A DNA stretch of 64,000 bases, taken from contig NZ_BMHT01000006.1 in the NCBI RefSeq assembly GCF_014641455.1, positions 186,001 to 250,000 of the forward strand. Reading direction: 5' to 3'. The notes under the pieces are model-generated. The model was not told the DNA's origin, ran no database searches, and worked only from the letters and a program-made list of their open reading frames with translations. The DNA comes from Hymenobacter cavernae. GTDB lineage: Bacteria; Bacteroidota; Bacteroidia; Cytophagales; Hymenobacteraceae. Positions 16,304 through 23,896 of the stretch are shown piece by piece (within the stretch, counting starts at the first letter, position 1; each line of letters opens with the position of its first letter). The translations under genes and the position numbers were made by a program.

Positions 16304-18274
16304 TTACTCTTGCCCTAGCCACCGGAATCGGCGGAATAAAATACTCAAGTCGGTGGCAGGCACATAGTTCCGAGCGTAGAGCAGCTCTAGCCGCCGCCGC
16401 GTCGACTCGGTGAGTGGCGCGCCCTGCTCGGCTACATCCGCTGGCGACAGAATGGCCTTGGCGGTGCGCTGCGGCCCCGCGGAATGCCGCAGCCCTACCC
16501 AGGTGCGCGTGCCGGCCAGCACCCGCAGACAGTTGCGCAGGAAGCCAGCTTTGCGCTTTTCAAACCAGATAAAAAACGGCGTGCCAAGCAGAAAACCTAG
16601 GCTGGTCAGGATATCCAGCAGGCGCTTGTTGCGCATCTGCTGGGGCTGGTACAGGCTCAGGCCGATGTTCAGGGCGTAATAATCGCCGGGCGCATCCTTC
16701 GACGAGCTGCCGATAATGTACTCGCTGTCTTCGGGCAGGATTTTATACGCAATGGAGCTTTGCTGTGAAAGCTGTACCATCAGGGCAATGAACTTACTAG
16801 CTGGCAGGTCTTTGCCGCAGAAGATCAGCTCGTCGAGTTCGTAAATGCGGATAATTTCTTCCAACTGCCGCAGTTCACCAAGGGAGTCATCATTACTGTC
16901 TTCCACGCTAACATCGGTAGCGGGGTTTACGTGACCAATAATGCGGGCCGACACGCCGGCGGCTTCCAGCAGCTGCCGCACTCGGCGGCTACCAGCGGCG
17001 GTGCCTACTACGGCAATGTTCTTGGGCCGCCGCTCATTTAGGCTCAAATAACCGTATTGCAGGAAATGCACGGCTATGCGCCGCCCCACCAGCGCGGCCA
17101 CGCTCCAGGTACCACCTAGGATTATCAGTGCTTTGGAAAAGCGGTACGCATCCAGGAAGTTGGAAATAGCCGAAATCAGGATGGTACCTACGAAAATGCC
17201 CCAAATAATCCGGGAGGTGCGTGTGGCTTTGTCGTAGGCCCCGCTAAAGTAGGCGGCTGTGAGCCATACCACAATGTAGGCAGGAACCGCCAACGCCATA
17301 AACGTGGCTGGGTATGGCTCCGGGACGTACTTATGGTTGGCTTCCCAGTAGTTCTTCAGGAAGTACATGCCCCCGTAAATCAGGCCGGCGTCGAGCAGCA
17401 CGGGAGCAATCTGGCCCAGCAGCCGCCCGACCATTGCCGCGCCTGCCCGGATCCAGATAGCTAGGTTGATGAGCAGGGAAAACGCGCCTGCTCGCCCTGG
17501 GGCAAAGTGCTTGCCGGCAAAAATGACCATAGCGCGGTAGAAGACGAACACGTAGTTCATGCTCGTGCGCTTGGTGCTTTCGCCTTTGTAATGGATAATG
17601 CGGGCCTCGGGAAAGTAATAGTTTTTCCAGCCGCCCTGCGTCAGCCGGTACGACAGATCGATGTCTTCGCCGTACATGAAGTAGTCTTCATCCAGCAAGC
17701 CCACCTGATCGATTGCCTTGCGGCGGAGCCACATAAAAGCGCCACTGAGTACTTCTACTTCATGCGTTTGATCTTTATCGAGAAAACCTAGGTGGTAGCG
17801 ACCAAACAGGCGCGACTTCGGAAAAAGCTGCGCCAGTCCAAATATCTTATAAAAAGCAACCCACGGCGTGGGCAGGCCGCGCTTGCTTTCCGGCAGAAAC
17901 TTACCTTGACCGTCGAGCATCTTCACCCCCAGGGCGCCCCCATCCGGGTGCTGATCCATGAAGTTGGCGCAAGCCTGGAGCGTGTCTTCCTCCACTACTG
18001 TGTCGGGGTTCAGCAGGAGTACGTACTCGCCGCGCGCTCGTCTAATGGCTTGGTTATTAGCTTTTGAGAAGCCCGGATTGTCTGTGTTCTCGATTAGGAG
18101 AACCTCGGGGAAACGTGCCCGCACCATGGCTACTGAGCCATCCACGGAGTTATTATCCACCACAATCACTTCCGTCGCTGCTCCCCACTTCTCCACCGCC
18201 CGCCGCACCGACAACAAGGTCTGCTCCAGAAAATAACTTACGTTATAGTTGACAATAATGATGGAGAGTTTCAC
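16304..18274 (-). CDS. Family 2 glycosyltransferase fused to a sugar-transferase-like membrane region lacking its active site
   Basis: A protein of about 656 residues. Residues 1-250 form a GT2 domain (SIIIVNYNVSYF, VIVVDNNSVDGS, LLLNPDTVVEED, and the base-like EDIDLSYRL). Hydrophobic segments follow (about 265-420), then a Rossmann-like part KNIAVVGTAAGSRRV as in the CoA-binding-like domain of polyprenyl-phosphate sugar transferases. The end (KRLLDILTSLGFLLG, then LLYARNYVPATDLSILFRR) resembles the edges of a WbaP/PglC-type phosphosugar transferase, but the catalytic middle (KFRTM..DELPQL type) is not present. It probably acts in surface polysaccharide or glycan assembly at the inner membrane. 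The start is GTG at 18274 (VKLSIIIVNYN); a TTG nine bases upstream is also possible. Confidence 0.8.
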   Translation of the reverse strand: MKLSIIIVNYNVSYFLEQTLLSVRRAVEKWGAATEVIVVDNNSVDGSVAMVRARFPEVLLIENTDNPGFSKANNQAIRRARGEYVLLLNPDTVVEEDTLQACANFMDQHPDGGALGVKMLDGQGKFLPESKRGLPTPWVAFYKIFGLAQLFPKSRLFGRYHLGFLDKDQTHEVEVLSGAFMWLRRKAIDQVGLLDEDYFMYGEDIDLSYRLTQGGWKNYYFPEARIIHYKGESTKRTSMNYVFVFYRAMVIFAGKHFAPGRAGAFSLLINLAIWIRAGAAMVGRLLGQIAPVLLDAGLIYGGMYFLKNYWEANHKYVPEPYPATFMALAVPAYIVVWLTAAYFSGAYDKATRTSRIIWGIFVGTILISAISNFLDAYRFSKALIILGGTWSVAALVGRRIAVHFLQYGYLSLNERRPKNIAVVGTAAGSRRVRQLLEAAGVSARIIGHVNPATDVSVEDSNDDSLGELRQLEEIIRIYELDELIFCGKDLPASKFIALMVQLSQQSSIAYKILPEDSEYIIGSSSKDAPGDYYALNIGLSLYQPQQMRNKRLLDILTSLGFLLGTPFFIWFEKRKAGFLRNCLRVLAGTRTWVGLRHSAGPQRTAKAILSPADVAEQGAPLTESTRRRLELLYARNYVPATDLSILFRRFRWLGQE

Positions 18275-18351
18275 GGGACGCAAAACAGAGGACGAGTGAG
18301 GGGTCGTGTAAGATACGCAGAGTTAGGTTGCCGACCACTACCCGGAAAACA

Positions 18352-18408
18352 GGTAGGCTCCGGCCGAAGCTGTACTACACAATGGTACAACTTCGGCCGG
18401 AGCCTACC
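18352..18408. repeat. Inverted repeat GGTAGGCTCCGGCCGAAG
   Basis: The arms GGTAGGCTCCGGCCGAAG and complement pair around TGTACTACACAATGGTACAA, itself partly palindromic. It is placed just downstream of the aspartate kinase stop (minus strand). It may help to end transcription but has no strong U-tract. Confidence 0.85.
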
Positions 18409-18429
18409 ATACGTTGGCTTGCTTTTCTT

Positions 18430-19809
18430 TTAAAAAAACAGTGTTTTGTTCAATGCAATAATGGCGGCGCGGAAGTCTTCCCGTGCTACCAGAAACTGAA
18501 TATTGACCTTGCGCAGCGCAAAACCTGCGCTTTTGATGTTGACGCCCGCATTCGACAGAGCACCGGCCGCTTTAGCCAGCAAACCCGGCTGGTCGATGTT
18601 GGAGCCGATGATGCAAACCATCGCCTGCTTCTCCACCGTCACCTTCTCGTACTTGGCCTCCAGATCCTGCACGAGCCTCTTGTGGCAATCCTTCTCCCAG
18701 ATAACCACCGAGATACTGTTAGCACTAGTAGCCTTGAAGCTGTAGCTGATACCTAGGTCATAGAAGGTTTTCATGATGTCGAGGTCGTAGCCGGCCGCGC
18801 CTACCATCAAGGGGTCGTAGATGTCGATCATCACTACTTTCTCGGTGCCCGTAATCACCTCCACCCGCTTCTGGGGCGAAATGTAGTCTTCGGTGATAAG
18901 CGTGCCGGGGTGCTCGGGCTCGAAGGTATTTTTAATCCGCAGGTTGATCTTGTTGATTTCCAGCGGCTTCGACGCCTTCGGATGAATGGCTTCCATACCG
19001 ACATCGGCGAGCTGATCGGCCACATCGTAGTTGGTGAAGCCCACGGGGTAGCAATTATCGACGCCTACCATCGTGGGGTCGGCGGTGCAGAGGTGGTATT
19101 CTTTGTGAATGATGGCTTCCTGGGGCTTCACGGCCACAGCTATCTTGCTGAACGTCACCTCAGAATAGCCCCGGTCGAACTCCCGCATGATGCCTTCCGT
19201 GCCTTTCGCGTAGCCAGTCGCGATGCAGATAGTGTCGGCAAAGTTGATCTTCTTGAACGCGTGCCGGATGCGCTGATCGATGGTGTACGACTTATGGTCG
19301 TGGAAGCCGCTCAGATCAACCAGCGTGGCGTTAATACCCCGATTTTGCAGGATGTTGACGGAGTTGAAAGCCGAGTGCGTTTCGCCAATGGAAGCCAGGA
19401 TTTCGCGGGCCGCCTGCAAGATATTCTCGCTGCTCACGTAGCCGGAGGCCAGGATGTTGGTCAGGCTATTCAGGTAGGTTTCAGCGTCCTGAATGCGCTG
19501 CTCAATGAAAGCATCGGCGACGGCTAGGTTCAGGCCCAGCGGCTCGTACTTTTTGTTCAGCCCCTTCAGCTTCACAGCCACTTCTTTCAGGGCCTGGTGA
19601 AACTTCTTGTACTCCGTGATGCGGTGGTAGACGCCCGGCTCGCCGGTTTTCTTGTTCTCCAGCAGCCAGTTGGTCACGCCCGCGTACGCCGACACGACAA
19701 AGATCCGGTTGTAGAGGTCCGCGCCGGTCCGGTTGTACAGAATGATGTTGTTCAGCACGTCGCCGAACGCACTCATGGAGGTGCCGCCGATTTTTTCTAC
19801 TGTGAGCAT
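18430..19809 (-). CDS. lysC: Aspartate kinase
   Basis: A 459-residue monofunctional aspartokinase. MLTVEKIGGTSMSAF is the N-terminal KFGGTS-type substrate motif, here with IGG in place of FGG; a regulatory region with two ACT folds lies after about residue 310 (VVMIDIYDPLM, then MVCIIGSNIDQPGL). It phosphorylates aspartate at the head of the lysine, threonine and methionine pathway. The kinase core contains FDRGYSEVTFSKIA, and the central part matches the Bacteroidota type more than the E. coli type. The start is the ATG at 19809; 10 codons further upstream are open but poor. Pathway neighbours are absent. Confidence 0.88.
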   Translation of the reverse strand: MLTVEKIGGTSMSAFGDVLNNIILYNRTGADLYNRIFVVSAYAGVTNWLLENKKTGEPGVYHRITEYKKFHQALKEVAVKLKGLNKKYEPLGLNLAVADAFIEQRIQDAETYLNSLTNILASGYVSSENILQAAREILASIGETHSAFNSVNILQNRGINATLVDLSGFHDHKSYTIDQRIRHAFKKINFADTICIATGYAKGTEGIMREFDRGYSEVTFSKIAVAVKPQEAIIHKEYHLCTADPTMVGVDNCYPVGFTNYDVADQLADVGMEAIHPKASKPLEINKINLRIKNTFEPEHPGTLITEDYISPQKRVEVITGTEKVVMIDIYDPLMVGAAGYDLDIMKTFYDLGISYSFKATSANSISVVIWEKDCHKRLVQDLEAKYEKVTVEKQAMVCIIGSNIDQPGLLAKAAGALSNAGVNIKSAGFALRKVNIQFLVAREDFRAAIIALNKTLFF

Positions 19810-19836
19810 TCGTTTATTACGGAATAAATGGGGCCG

Positions 19837-19844
19837 CAAAAGTA
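19837..19844 (-). promoter_or_regulatory. Predicted -7 element TACTTTTG of lysC
   Basis: The minus-strand octamer fits TAnnTTTG, 27 bases before the ATG at 19809. Confidence 0.55.
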
Positions 19845-19937
19845 GGAGATATAGCGTTAGGTCTACTTGCGGTGTGTTAGTTTCCGTATCGACCTAGGTT
19901 TGAATTTGTTGCGCGCGTTGTAGCGGCTGCAAGCAAA

Positions 19938-19976
19938 AAGCCGGTTGCCTGCTCCTGAGGAACAGACAACCGGCTT
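19938..19976 (-). terminator. Terminator downstream of recR
   Basis: The stem AAGCCGGTTG(C/T)CTG pairs with its complement around a loop of CTCCTGAGGAA. The minus-strand reading ends in a T-run (GGCTTTTTGC), which fits recR transcription. Confidence 0.75.
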
Positions 19977-19992
19977 GTTTATGCTGGCGATA

Positions 19993-20057
19993 GTAGCGCA
20001 GACTTTGTAGTCCGCGTTTTGAGGGTTAATAAGCGCGGACTACAAAGTCTGCGCTAC
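19993..20057. repeat. Inverted repeat, GTAGCGCAGACTTTGTAGTCCGCG family
   Basis: The 24-base arms at 19993 and ending at 20057 pair perfectly around TTTTGAGGGTTAATAAG. It shares the GTAGCGCGGACT pattern with 52427-52494. It sits between recR and its terminator. Confidence 0.9.
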
Positions 20058-20069
20058 AGGCACCTAGCT

Positions 20070-20678
20070 TTAGCGGGTCTGCCGCTGCCGATCCACGATG
20101 CTGCGACCTAGGGTAATTTCGTCGGCGTACTCCAACTCGCCGCCCATCGGAATGCCGCGGGCGATGGTGCTGATGTGCACGCCTTCGTAGTCGCGCAGCT
20201 TGCGCGACAGGTAGAAAGCCGTGGTGTCGCCTTCCATCGTCGGGCTGATGGCGAGGATAACTTCCTTGATTTCCGAATCCGGAATGCGGACCAGCAGCGA
20301 ATCAATGTTCAGATCGGAGGGGCCAATACCCTCGATTGGCGAAATCACGCCCCCGAGTACGTGGTAAACTCCTTGATACTGAGCGGTATTCTCAATGGCA
20401 ATTACATCCCGAATGTCGGAGACGACGCAGACGGTGCTGTGGTCGCGCAGCTTGTTAGCACAGATCGAGCACTCTTCGGTATCCGAAATGTTGTGGCAAG
20501 TGCGGCAATAGGTTATTTCAAAGCGCATCTTCGCCAGCGCCTCTGCCAGCGAAGCCGTCGTGTCCGTTTCGGCCTTCAGCAGGTGAAGCGCCAGGCGCAA
20601 AGCCGTTTTTTTCCCAATGCCCGGCAGCTTAGACAGCTCCCCTACGGCGTTTTCTATCAGCTTGGAAGGAAATTCCAT
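20070..20678 (-). CDS. recR: Recombination mediator RecR
   Basis: A 202-residue protein of normal length. The N-terminal helix-hairpin-helix ([18 protein letters not shown]) is followed by a zinc finger with C58, C61, C70 and C73 ([16 protein letters not shown]), then a Toprim fold ([14 protein letters not shown]) and the conserved [21 protein letters not shown]. With RecF and RecO it loads RecA on gapped DNA coated with SSB. The neighbour clpS is 99 bases upstream on the same strand, but each appears to have its own signals, so no operon is claimed. Confidence 0.96.
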   Translation of the reverse strand: MEFPSKLIENAVGELSKLPGIGKKTALRLALHLLKAETDTTASLAEALAKMRFEITYCRTCHNISDTEECSICANKLRDHSTVCVVSDIRDVIAIENTAQYQGVYHVLGGVISPIEGIGPSDLNIDSLLVRIPDSEIKEVILAISPTMEGDTTAFYLSRKLRDYEGVHISTIARGIPMGGELEYADEITLGRSIVDRQRQTR

Positions 20679-20689
20679 TCAATTGAATT

Positions 20690-20773
20690 GTTAAATGGCT
20701 GCGTAGCTAAATGGCTGATTGTTCTGGAACCTAGGCCTGAACGACCAACCATATATTCATTCAGCCATTCAAC
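20690..20773. repeat. Imperfect inverted repeat between recR and clpS, with CCTAGG centre
   Basis: GTTAAATGGCTG at 20690 pairs with CAGCCATTCAAC ending at 20773 (11 of 12), with a second TAAATGGCTG copy inside. AACCTAGGCC lies near the middle. Confidence 0.55.
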
Positions 20774-20776
20774 CGG

Positions 20777-21058
20777 TTAAAGTACGTCCGCCGAAATACC
20801 ACGGTCGTGGATGGCGGTACACATGCCCGCCAGCTCGTCGTAGGCACCGTGCTTTACCGTGCATTGGCCTTTGTAGTGAATCAGCAGGGTGCACTGCTCG
20901 GCCTGTTCGGGCTCGTGGCCGCACACGTCGATGAGCGTTTTGATAACGTGCTCGAAAGTATTCACGTCATCATTGTACACGATCAGGTCGCGCACGTCGA
21001 TGGTTTCTTCGAGTAACAGTACGTCCTCGTCGTAATCGATTTGCGGGTTCGTTTTCAT
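20777..21058 (-). CDS. clpS: ATP-dependent Clp protease adaptor ClpS
   Basis: A 93-residue protein. VYNDDVNTFEHVIKTL (residues 28-43) is the N-degron pocket motif, and QCTLLIHYKGQCTVKHG is the ClpA/ClpC docking strand; the acidic N-terminal tail (YDEDVLLLEETID) is extended as usual. It hands N-end-rule substrates to ClpAP or ClpCP. The ATG at 21058 is chosen; the 9 codons further upstream (MPDLPYFCV) overlap a promoter-like TACTTTTG at 21063-21070, so they are unlikely to be translated. Partner Clp genes are not in this window. Confidence 0.93.
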   Translation of the reverse strand: MKTNPQIDYDEDVLLLEETIDVRDLIVYNDDVNTFEHVIKTLIDVCGHEPEQAEQCTLLIHYKGQCTVKHGAYDELAGMCTAIHDRGISADVL

Positions 21059-21062
21059 GACG

Positions 21063-21070
21063 CAAAAGTA
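21063..21070 (-). promoter_or_regulatory. Predicted -7 element TACTTTTG, almost leaderless, of clpS
   Basis: The octamer fits TAnnTTTG and ends only four bases before the ATG at 21058. This would give a very short or absent 5-prime leader. Confidence 0.5.
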
Positions 21071-21264
21071 CGGTAAATCAGGCACAAAAGGTACGTCCGG
21101 CTAGGTATTGCGGTCTTGTATAACCCCATTAGCGCTCAAAACGTTTCGTAGGAATAAGGCTAGTTTTGACACCCGAGCGGGTGAATAGTTTAGCCTGCAA
21201 TACTAGTTAGCCAGCCATGCGGCAGCACCCTGCCCGGCACGACCTAGCTTTTCGCTCCTTTCCC

Positions 21265-21816
21265 ATGCCTGTCCCTTCTACCGAGTTCAAAAAAGCCCTC
21301 AAACGTCTCTCCGACAAGGAGAAAGAAACCCTGCTGCTGCGCGCCGTGCGCCGCGATGCCGAGCTATACGAAACCCTGGCTTTCGAGCTGCTGCCCGACG
21401 TGACGGTGGAGCAGGTGTACGCTGAAACCTCCGACCGCATCCATGAGCTGTTCAACGTAGCCGTGACGGGCCGTCTGCTGAATCGTAGCCTCACCAAAGC
21501 CCTGAGCAAAGCCACCAAGGAAACAGCCCGCGCCCGCCGCATCACCAAGGACAAGCGCCTAGAAGTCGACCTGAACCTGTACACGCTGCGCCTGATTTTC
21601 GACCACTACACCGGCCAGTTCGATTCGCCTTATAATGGCTTCTACGTGGGCACAGCCCGGCTCACTGCGCGCACCGCGCAGCTGGTGCTCACCAACCTGC
21701 ACGAAGACCTATGGCTGGAATATAAATCGGAACTGGATGATTTTCTCACGCAGCTGCACAACCGCAGTAAGAGCCGCAACCTGCGGTTTGAGCTGCCGCG
21801 GGAGTTGGCTGTCTGA
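21265..21816 (+). CDS. Conserved hypothetical protein, helical and basic
   Basis: A 183-residue protein, very rich in charged helix (EFKKALKRLSDKEKETLLLR, then ARARRITKDKRLEVDLNLYT). It is soluble, with no signal peptide. The second half has GFYVGTARLTARTAQLVLTNLHEDLWLEYKSEL. I do not recognise a family. The ATG at 21265 is preferred over an upstream ATG at 21217, because the intervening part does not look like protein and the basic helix begins right after MPVPSTE. Its stop codon (21814-21816) lies inside the left arm of a 195-bp inverted repeat. Confidence 0.6.
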   Translation: MPVPSTEFKKALKRLSDKEKETLLLRAVRRDAELYETLAFELLPDVTVEQVYAETSDRIHELFNVAVTGRLLNRSLTKALSKATKETARARRITKDKRLEVDLNLYTLRLIFDHYTGQFDSPYNGFYVGTARLTARTAQLVLTNLHEDLWLEYKSELDDFLTQLHNRSKSRNLRFELPRELAV

Positions 21817-22007
21817 ACCACGGGTTCGACGGATTTTTCGGATTACACGGATTTCGTGGACGATTCGCTTTTACTTTTCCCCTTACTGTAACACCATAAA
21901 AAAGCCTTCCCGCAAGCGGGAAGGCTTTTTTGTTGACTAGAACCTAGGTTGTTAATCGTCCACAAAATCCGTGGAATCCGAAAAATCCGGACGAATCCGT
22001 GGTTCAG
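21813..22007. repeat. Long inverted repeat with nested terminator and CCTAGG
   Basis: The arms start at CTGAACCACGGGTTCG (21813) and run through GGATTTTTCGGATT to CGTGGACGATT; the right arm is their near-complement, ending at 22007. It fills the gap between two convergent genes and includes the stop codon of the upstream one. A terminator hairpin (21898-21931) and AACCTAGGTTG lie in the middle. Confidence 0.88.
21898..21931. terminator. Bidirectional terminator inside the repeat
   Basis: AAAAAAGCCTTCCCGC-AAGC-GGGAAGGC plus TTTTTT has A- and T-runs on both sides, so it can serve both convergent genes. Confidence 0.85.
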
Positions 22008-22009
22008 AT

Positions 22010-22660
22010 TTACTTCTTGGCAATCACGTTGAAGCTCAGCGTGAAGTCGTCGTAGATGGCTTTGTCGCCGATGCCTTCGAAGAAAGACTTCGAACCGTAT
22101 TTGATGTCGTACTTAGTGCGGTTCACGGTGGCAATGCCCGAGGCAGCGGCTACACCGTTTTTCACGCCGGCTTTCGCAGGGAACGTGATGGTGTTGGTGA
22201 TGCCTTTGATGGTCAGGTCGCCGGTGATGTTCACGTTGTTAGCATCAGCAGCGGCACCTTTGATGGGCGTTACGCTTTTAATTTTGAACGTAGCCGTGGG
22301 GTTTTTAGAAATACTGAAGAAATCATCCGAGCTCAGGTGGCCCATGAACTTGGCGTTGTTCTCGGCATCGGTGATGTCGGTGGTTTTCAGCGTCTTCATG
22401 TCGACGGTCACGGTGCCGCCCACGATCTGGTTGCCGCGCACCAGGATTTCGCCGCCCGTAAAATCGGCCGTGCCGTTGTGGCCGTGCGTTACGGCTTTGC
22501 CTTCCCAACCTAGCTTGCTGAGCTGAGGCTGTACTTTATAAGCTGCATCGGCAGGCTTGGCGGTGCTGGTGGCAGCTTTTTTAGCTACTGGATTGCCAGC
22601 GAAAGCAGGAGCATTGAACAAGCTAGCTACAACGAGGGCGGACAGCGCAATTTTTTTCAT
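22010..22660 (-). CDS. YceI family lipid-binding protein
   Basis: A 216-residue protein with a cleavable signal (MKKIALSALVVASLFNAPAFA). The mature part has the YceI lipocalin-like strands: KLGWEGKAVTHGHNGT, ITDAENNAKFMGHLSSDDFF, and FTLSFNVIAKK at the end. YceI proteins are periplasmic beta-barrels that bind long-chain polyisoprenoid lipids. The marR-type gene lies 35 bases upstream on the same strand, so regulator and YceI probably form one operon, a pairing common in Bacteroidota. A role in a lipid or stress response is inference. Confidence 0.9.
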   Translation of the reverse strand: MKKIALSALVVASLFNAPAFAGNPVAKKAATSTAKPADAAYKVQPQLSKLGWEGKAVTHGHNGTADFTGGEILVRGNQIVGGTVTVDMKTLKTTDITDAENNAKFMGHLSSDDFFSISKNPTATFKIKSVTPIKGAAADANNVNITGDLTIKGITNTITFPAKAGVKNGVAAASGIATVNRTKYDIKYGSKSFFEGIGDKAIYDDFTLSFNVIAKK

Positions 22661-22695
22661 GATTGAAAAAGGGAGAAAAGGATGACTGAGAGCCG

Positions 22696-23145
22696 TCAGT
22701 CGCGGATTTTGTCTAATAGTCTACTGAGTTCAGCGGCTTCCTCGTCGCTGAGGTTGCGCAGCCCCACCTGCTCGATGAGGCCGCTGGCATCAATGCGCCG
22801 TAGCAGATCGAGGCCGGCTTCGGTGATGCAGATATCCACGGCGCGGCGGTTGTTGGGGCACACCGTGCGCGTCACGAACTGCTTGGCTTCCAGCTTATCC
22901 ACGATGCGCGAGGCGTTGCTGGTCTTGTCGAGCATACGCTCGATCAGCAGGTTTACTGTCGCGGGCTTGGGGTGCTGACCCCGCAGGATGCGCAGCACGT
23001 TGTACTGCGGCGCCGTGATTCCAAACTCGCGGAAGACTGCCGCCTGCCGCAAGCCCAACCAGCCAGCCGTGTACATCAGGTTGATGTAGCTTTTCTGATG
23101 GTTGTCTTTGAACACAGGCTGTTTGATTTCGTCTTCGATTTTCAT
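22696..23145 (-). CDS. MarR family transcriptional regulator
   Basis: A 149-residue winged-helix regulator. AAVFREFGITAPQYNVLRIL is the entry helix; ATVNLLIERMLDKTSNASRIVDKLE is the recognition helix-turn-helix; RTVCPNNRRAVDICITEAG is the wing with the DxR-type turn; the C-terminal LLDKIRD helix dimerises. The start is the ATG at 23145 (MKIEDEIKQP); the longer open frame would cross the promoter and operator at 23165-23196. It likely represses itself and yceI downstream. The signal it senses is unknown. Confidence 0.9.
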   Translation of the reverse strand: MKIEDEIKQPVFKDNHQKSYINLMYTAGWLGLRQAAVFREFGITAPQYNVLRILRGQHPKPATVNLLIERMLDKTSNASRIVDKLEAKQFVTRTVCPNNRRAVDICITEAGLDLLRRIDASGLIEQVGLRNLSDEEAAELSRLLDKIRD

Positions 23146-23164
23146 GAGCGGCTGGAAAACGTTG

Positions 23165-23180
23165 CAAATATATGTACATA
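23165..23180 (-). promoter_or_regulatory. Promoter -7 element with overlapping palindromic operator
   Basis: Minus-strand TATATTTG (23165-23172) fits TAnnTTTG, 19 bases before the marR ATG. TATGTACATA (23171-23180), a perfect palindrome, overlaps it. Flanking GTTGCAA at 23161 and TTGCAAC at 23190-23196 form an outer palindrome. This fits a MarR binding site for autorepression; binding is inference. Confidence 0.6.
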
Positions 23181-23296
23181 CATTAAATGTTGCAACATGA
23201 TTCAACAAAAAATTTAAAAGCACCATTTCTGCTTCTAAGAAGCAGCTTCCGTAAGCTCGTCGTCGTATGCTGAACGGGACTCCTACTTTTCGCCTG

Positions 23297-23896
23297 ATGA
23301 ACTACTTCTTGCTACTTCTTAGCCTATGTTGCGGATTGGCTTCGGCGCCGTTTGCGCGAGCCCAATCGAAAGCACCTAGCTCCCAAACCGCTGCCCGCCC
23401 GGCTGGTGCCGTTGCGGCTGGCACCCACGACCAGTTCCTGATGCAAAACGGCATGGTCGTGTTGCGCCAAGGTGCTCAAATAAAACAGCTTACCCAAAAC
23501 ATACGGCTGTCCAACGGCACCAAAGTCAACTACAAAAGTGGCATCGTAGAGTTCCCGACCGGCAAAATCACCACCTTACAGGAAGGCGACTACGTGACTA
23601 TGCAGGGCGATATTGTATTTGCTACCCCCGCCAGCGCCGCCACGGCCCGCGGCGACAAATCAGTGCCGACTACTAAATTTACGCAATACGTGGAGCGCGG
23701 CACGCTTACACCTAGCTCCATTGATGGCGGAACGCAAGTGACGACGCTGACCAATAAGGTCGGCCTGATGGAGAAGAAGATTCAGCTGCTCAATGAGAAA
23801 ATCCGGCTGCTCAGCGCCGGCACCCAGCCGCCCGCCGACACCAAACAGCTTGATCAGCAGCTACAAACGCTGGATGAGCAGCTGAAGCAGCTATAG
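23297..23896 (+). CDS. DUF6799-like exported protein
   Basis: A 199-residue protein with signal peptide MNYFLLLLSLCCGLASAPFARA. Residues 55-100 show the DUF6799 pattern: DQFLMQNGMVVLRQG, then IRLSNGTKVNYKSGIVEFPTG, then LQEGDYVTMQGDI. The family is common in Hymenobacter and relatives; function unknown. A coiled-coil-like tail (MEKKIQLLNEKIRLL and QLDQQLQTLDEQLKQL) ends it. The ATG at 23297 is preferred over 23267 as it gives the clean signal. The stop overlaps the end of the convergent epimerase by six bases. Confidence 0.75.
   Translation: MNYFLLLLSLCCGLASAPFARAQSKAPSSQTAARPAGAVAAGTHDQFLMQNGMVVLRQGAQIKQLTQNIRLSNGTKVNYKSGIVEFPTGKITTLQEGDYVTMQGDIVFATPASAATARGDKSVPTTKFTQYVERGTLTPSSIDGGTQVTTLTNKVGLMEKKIQLLNEKIRLLSAGTQPPADTKQLDQQLQTLDEQLKQL

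Noticed and set aside
20070-21058. recR-clpS as one functional operon
   Set aside because: The genes share a strand but the gap has a repeat, recR has its own terminator, and clpS has its own promoter-like element. Cotranscription is possible but not shown.
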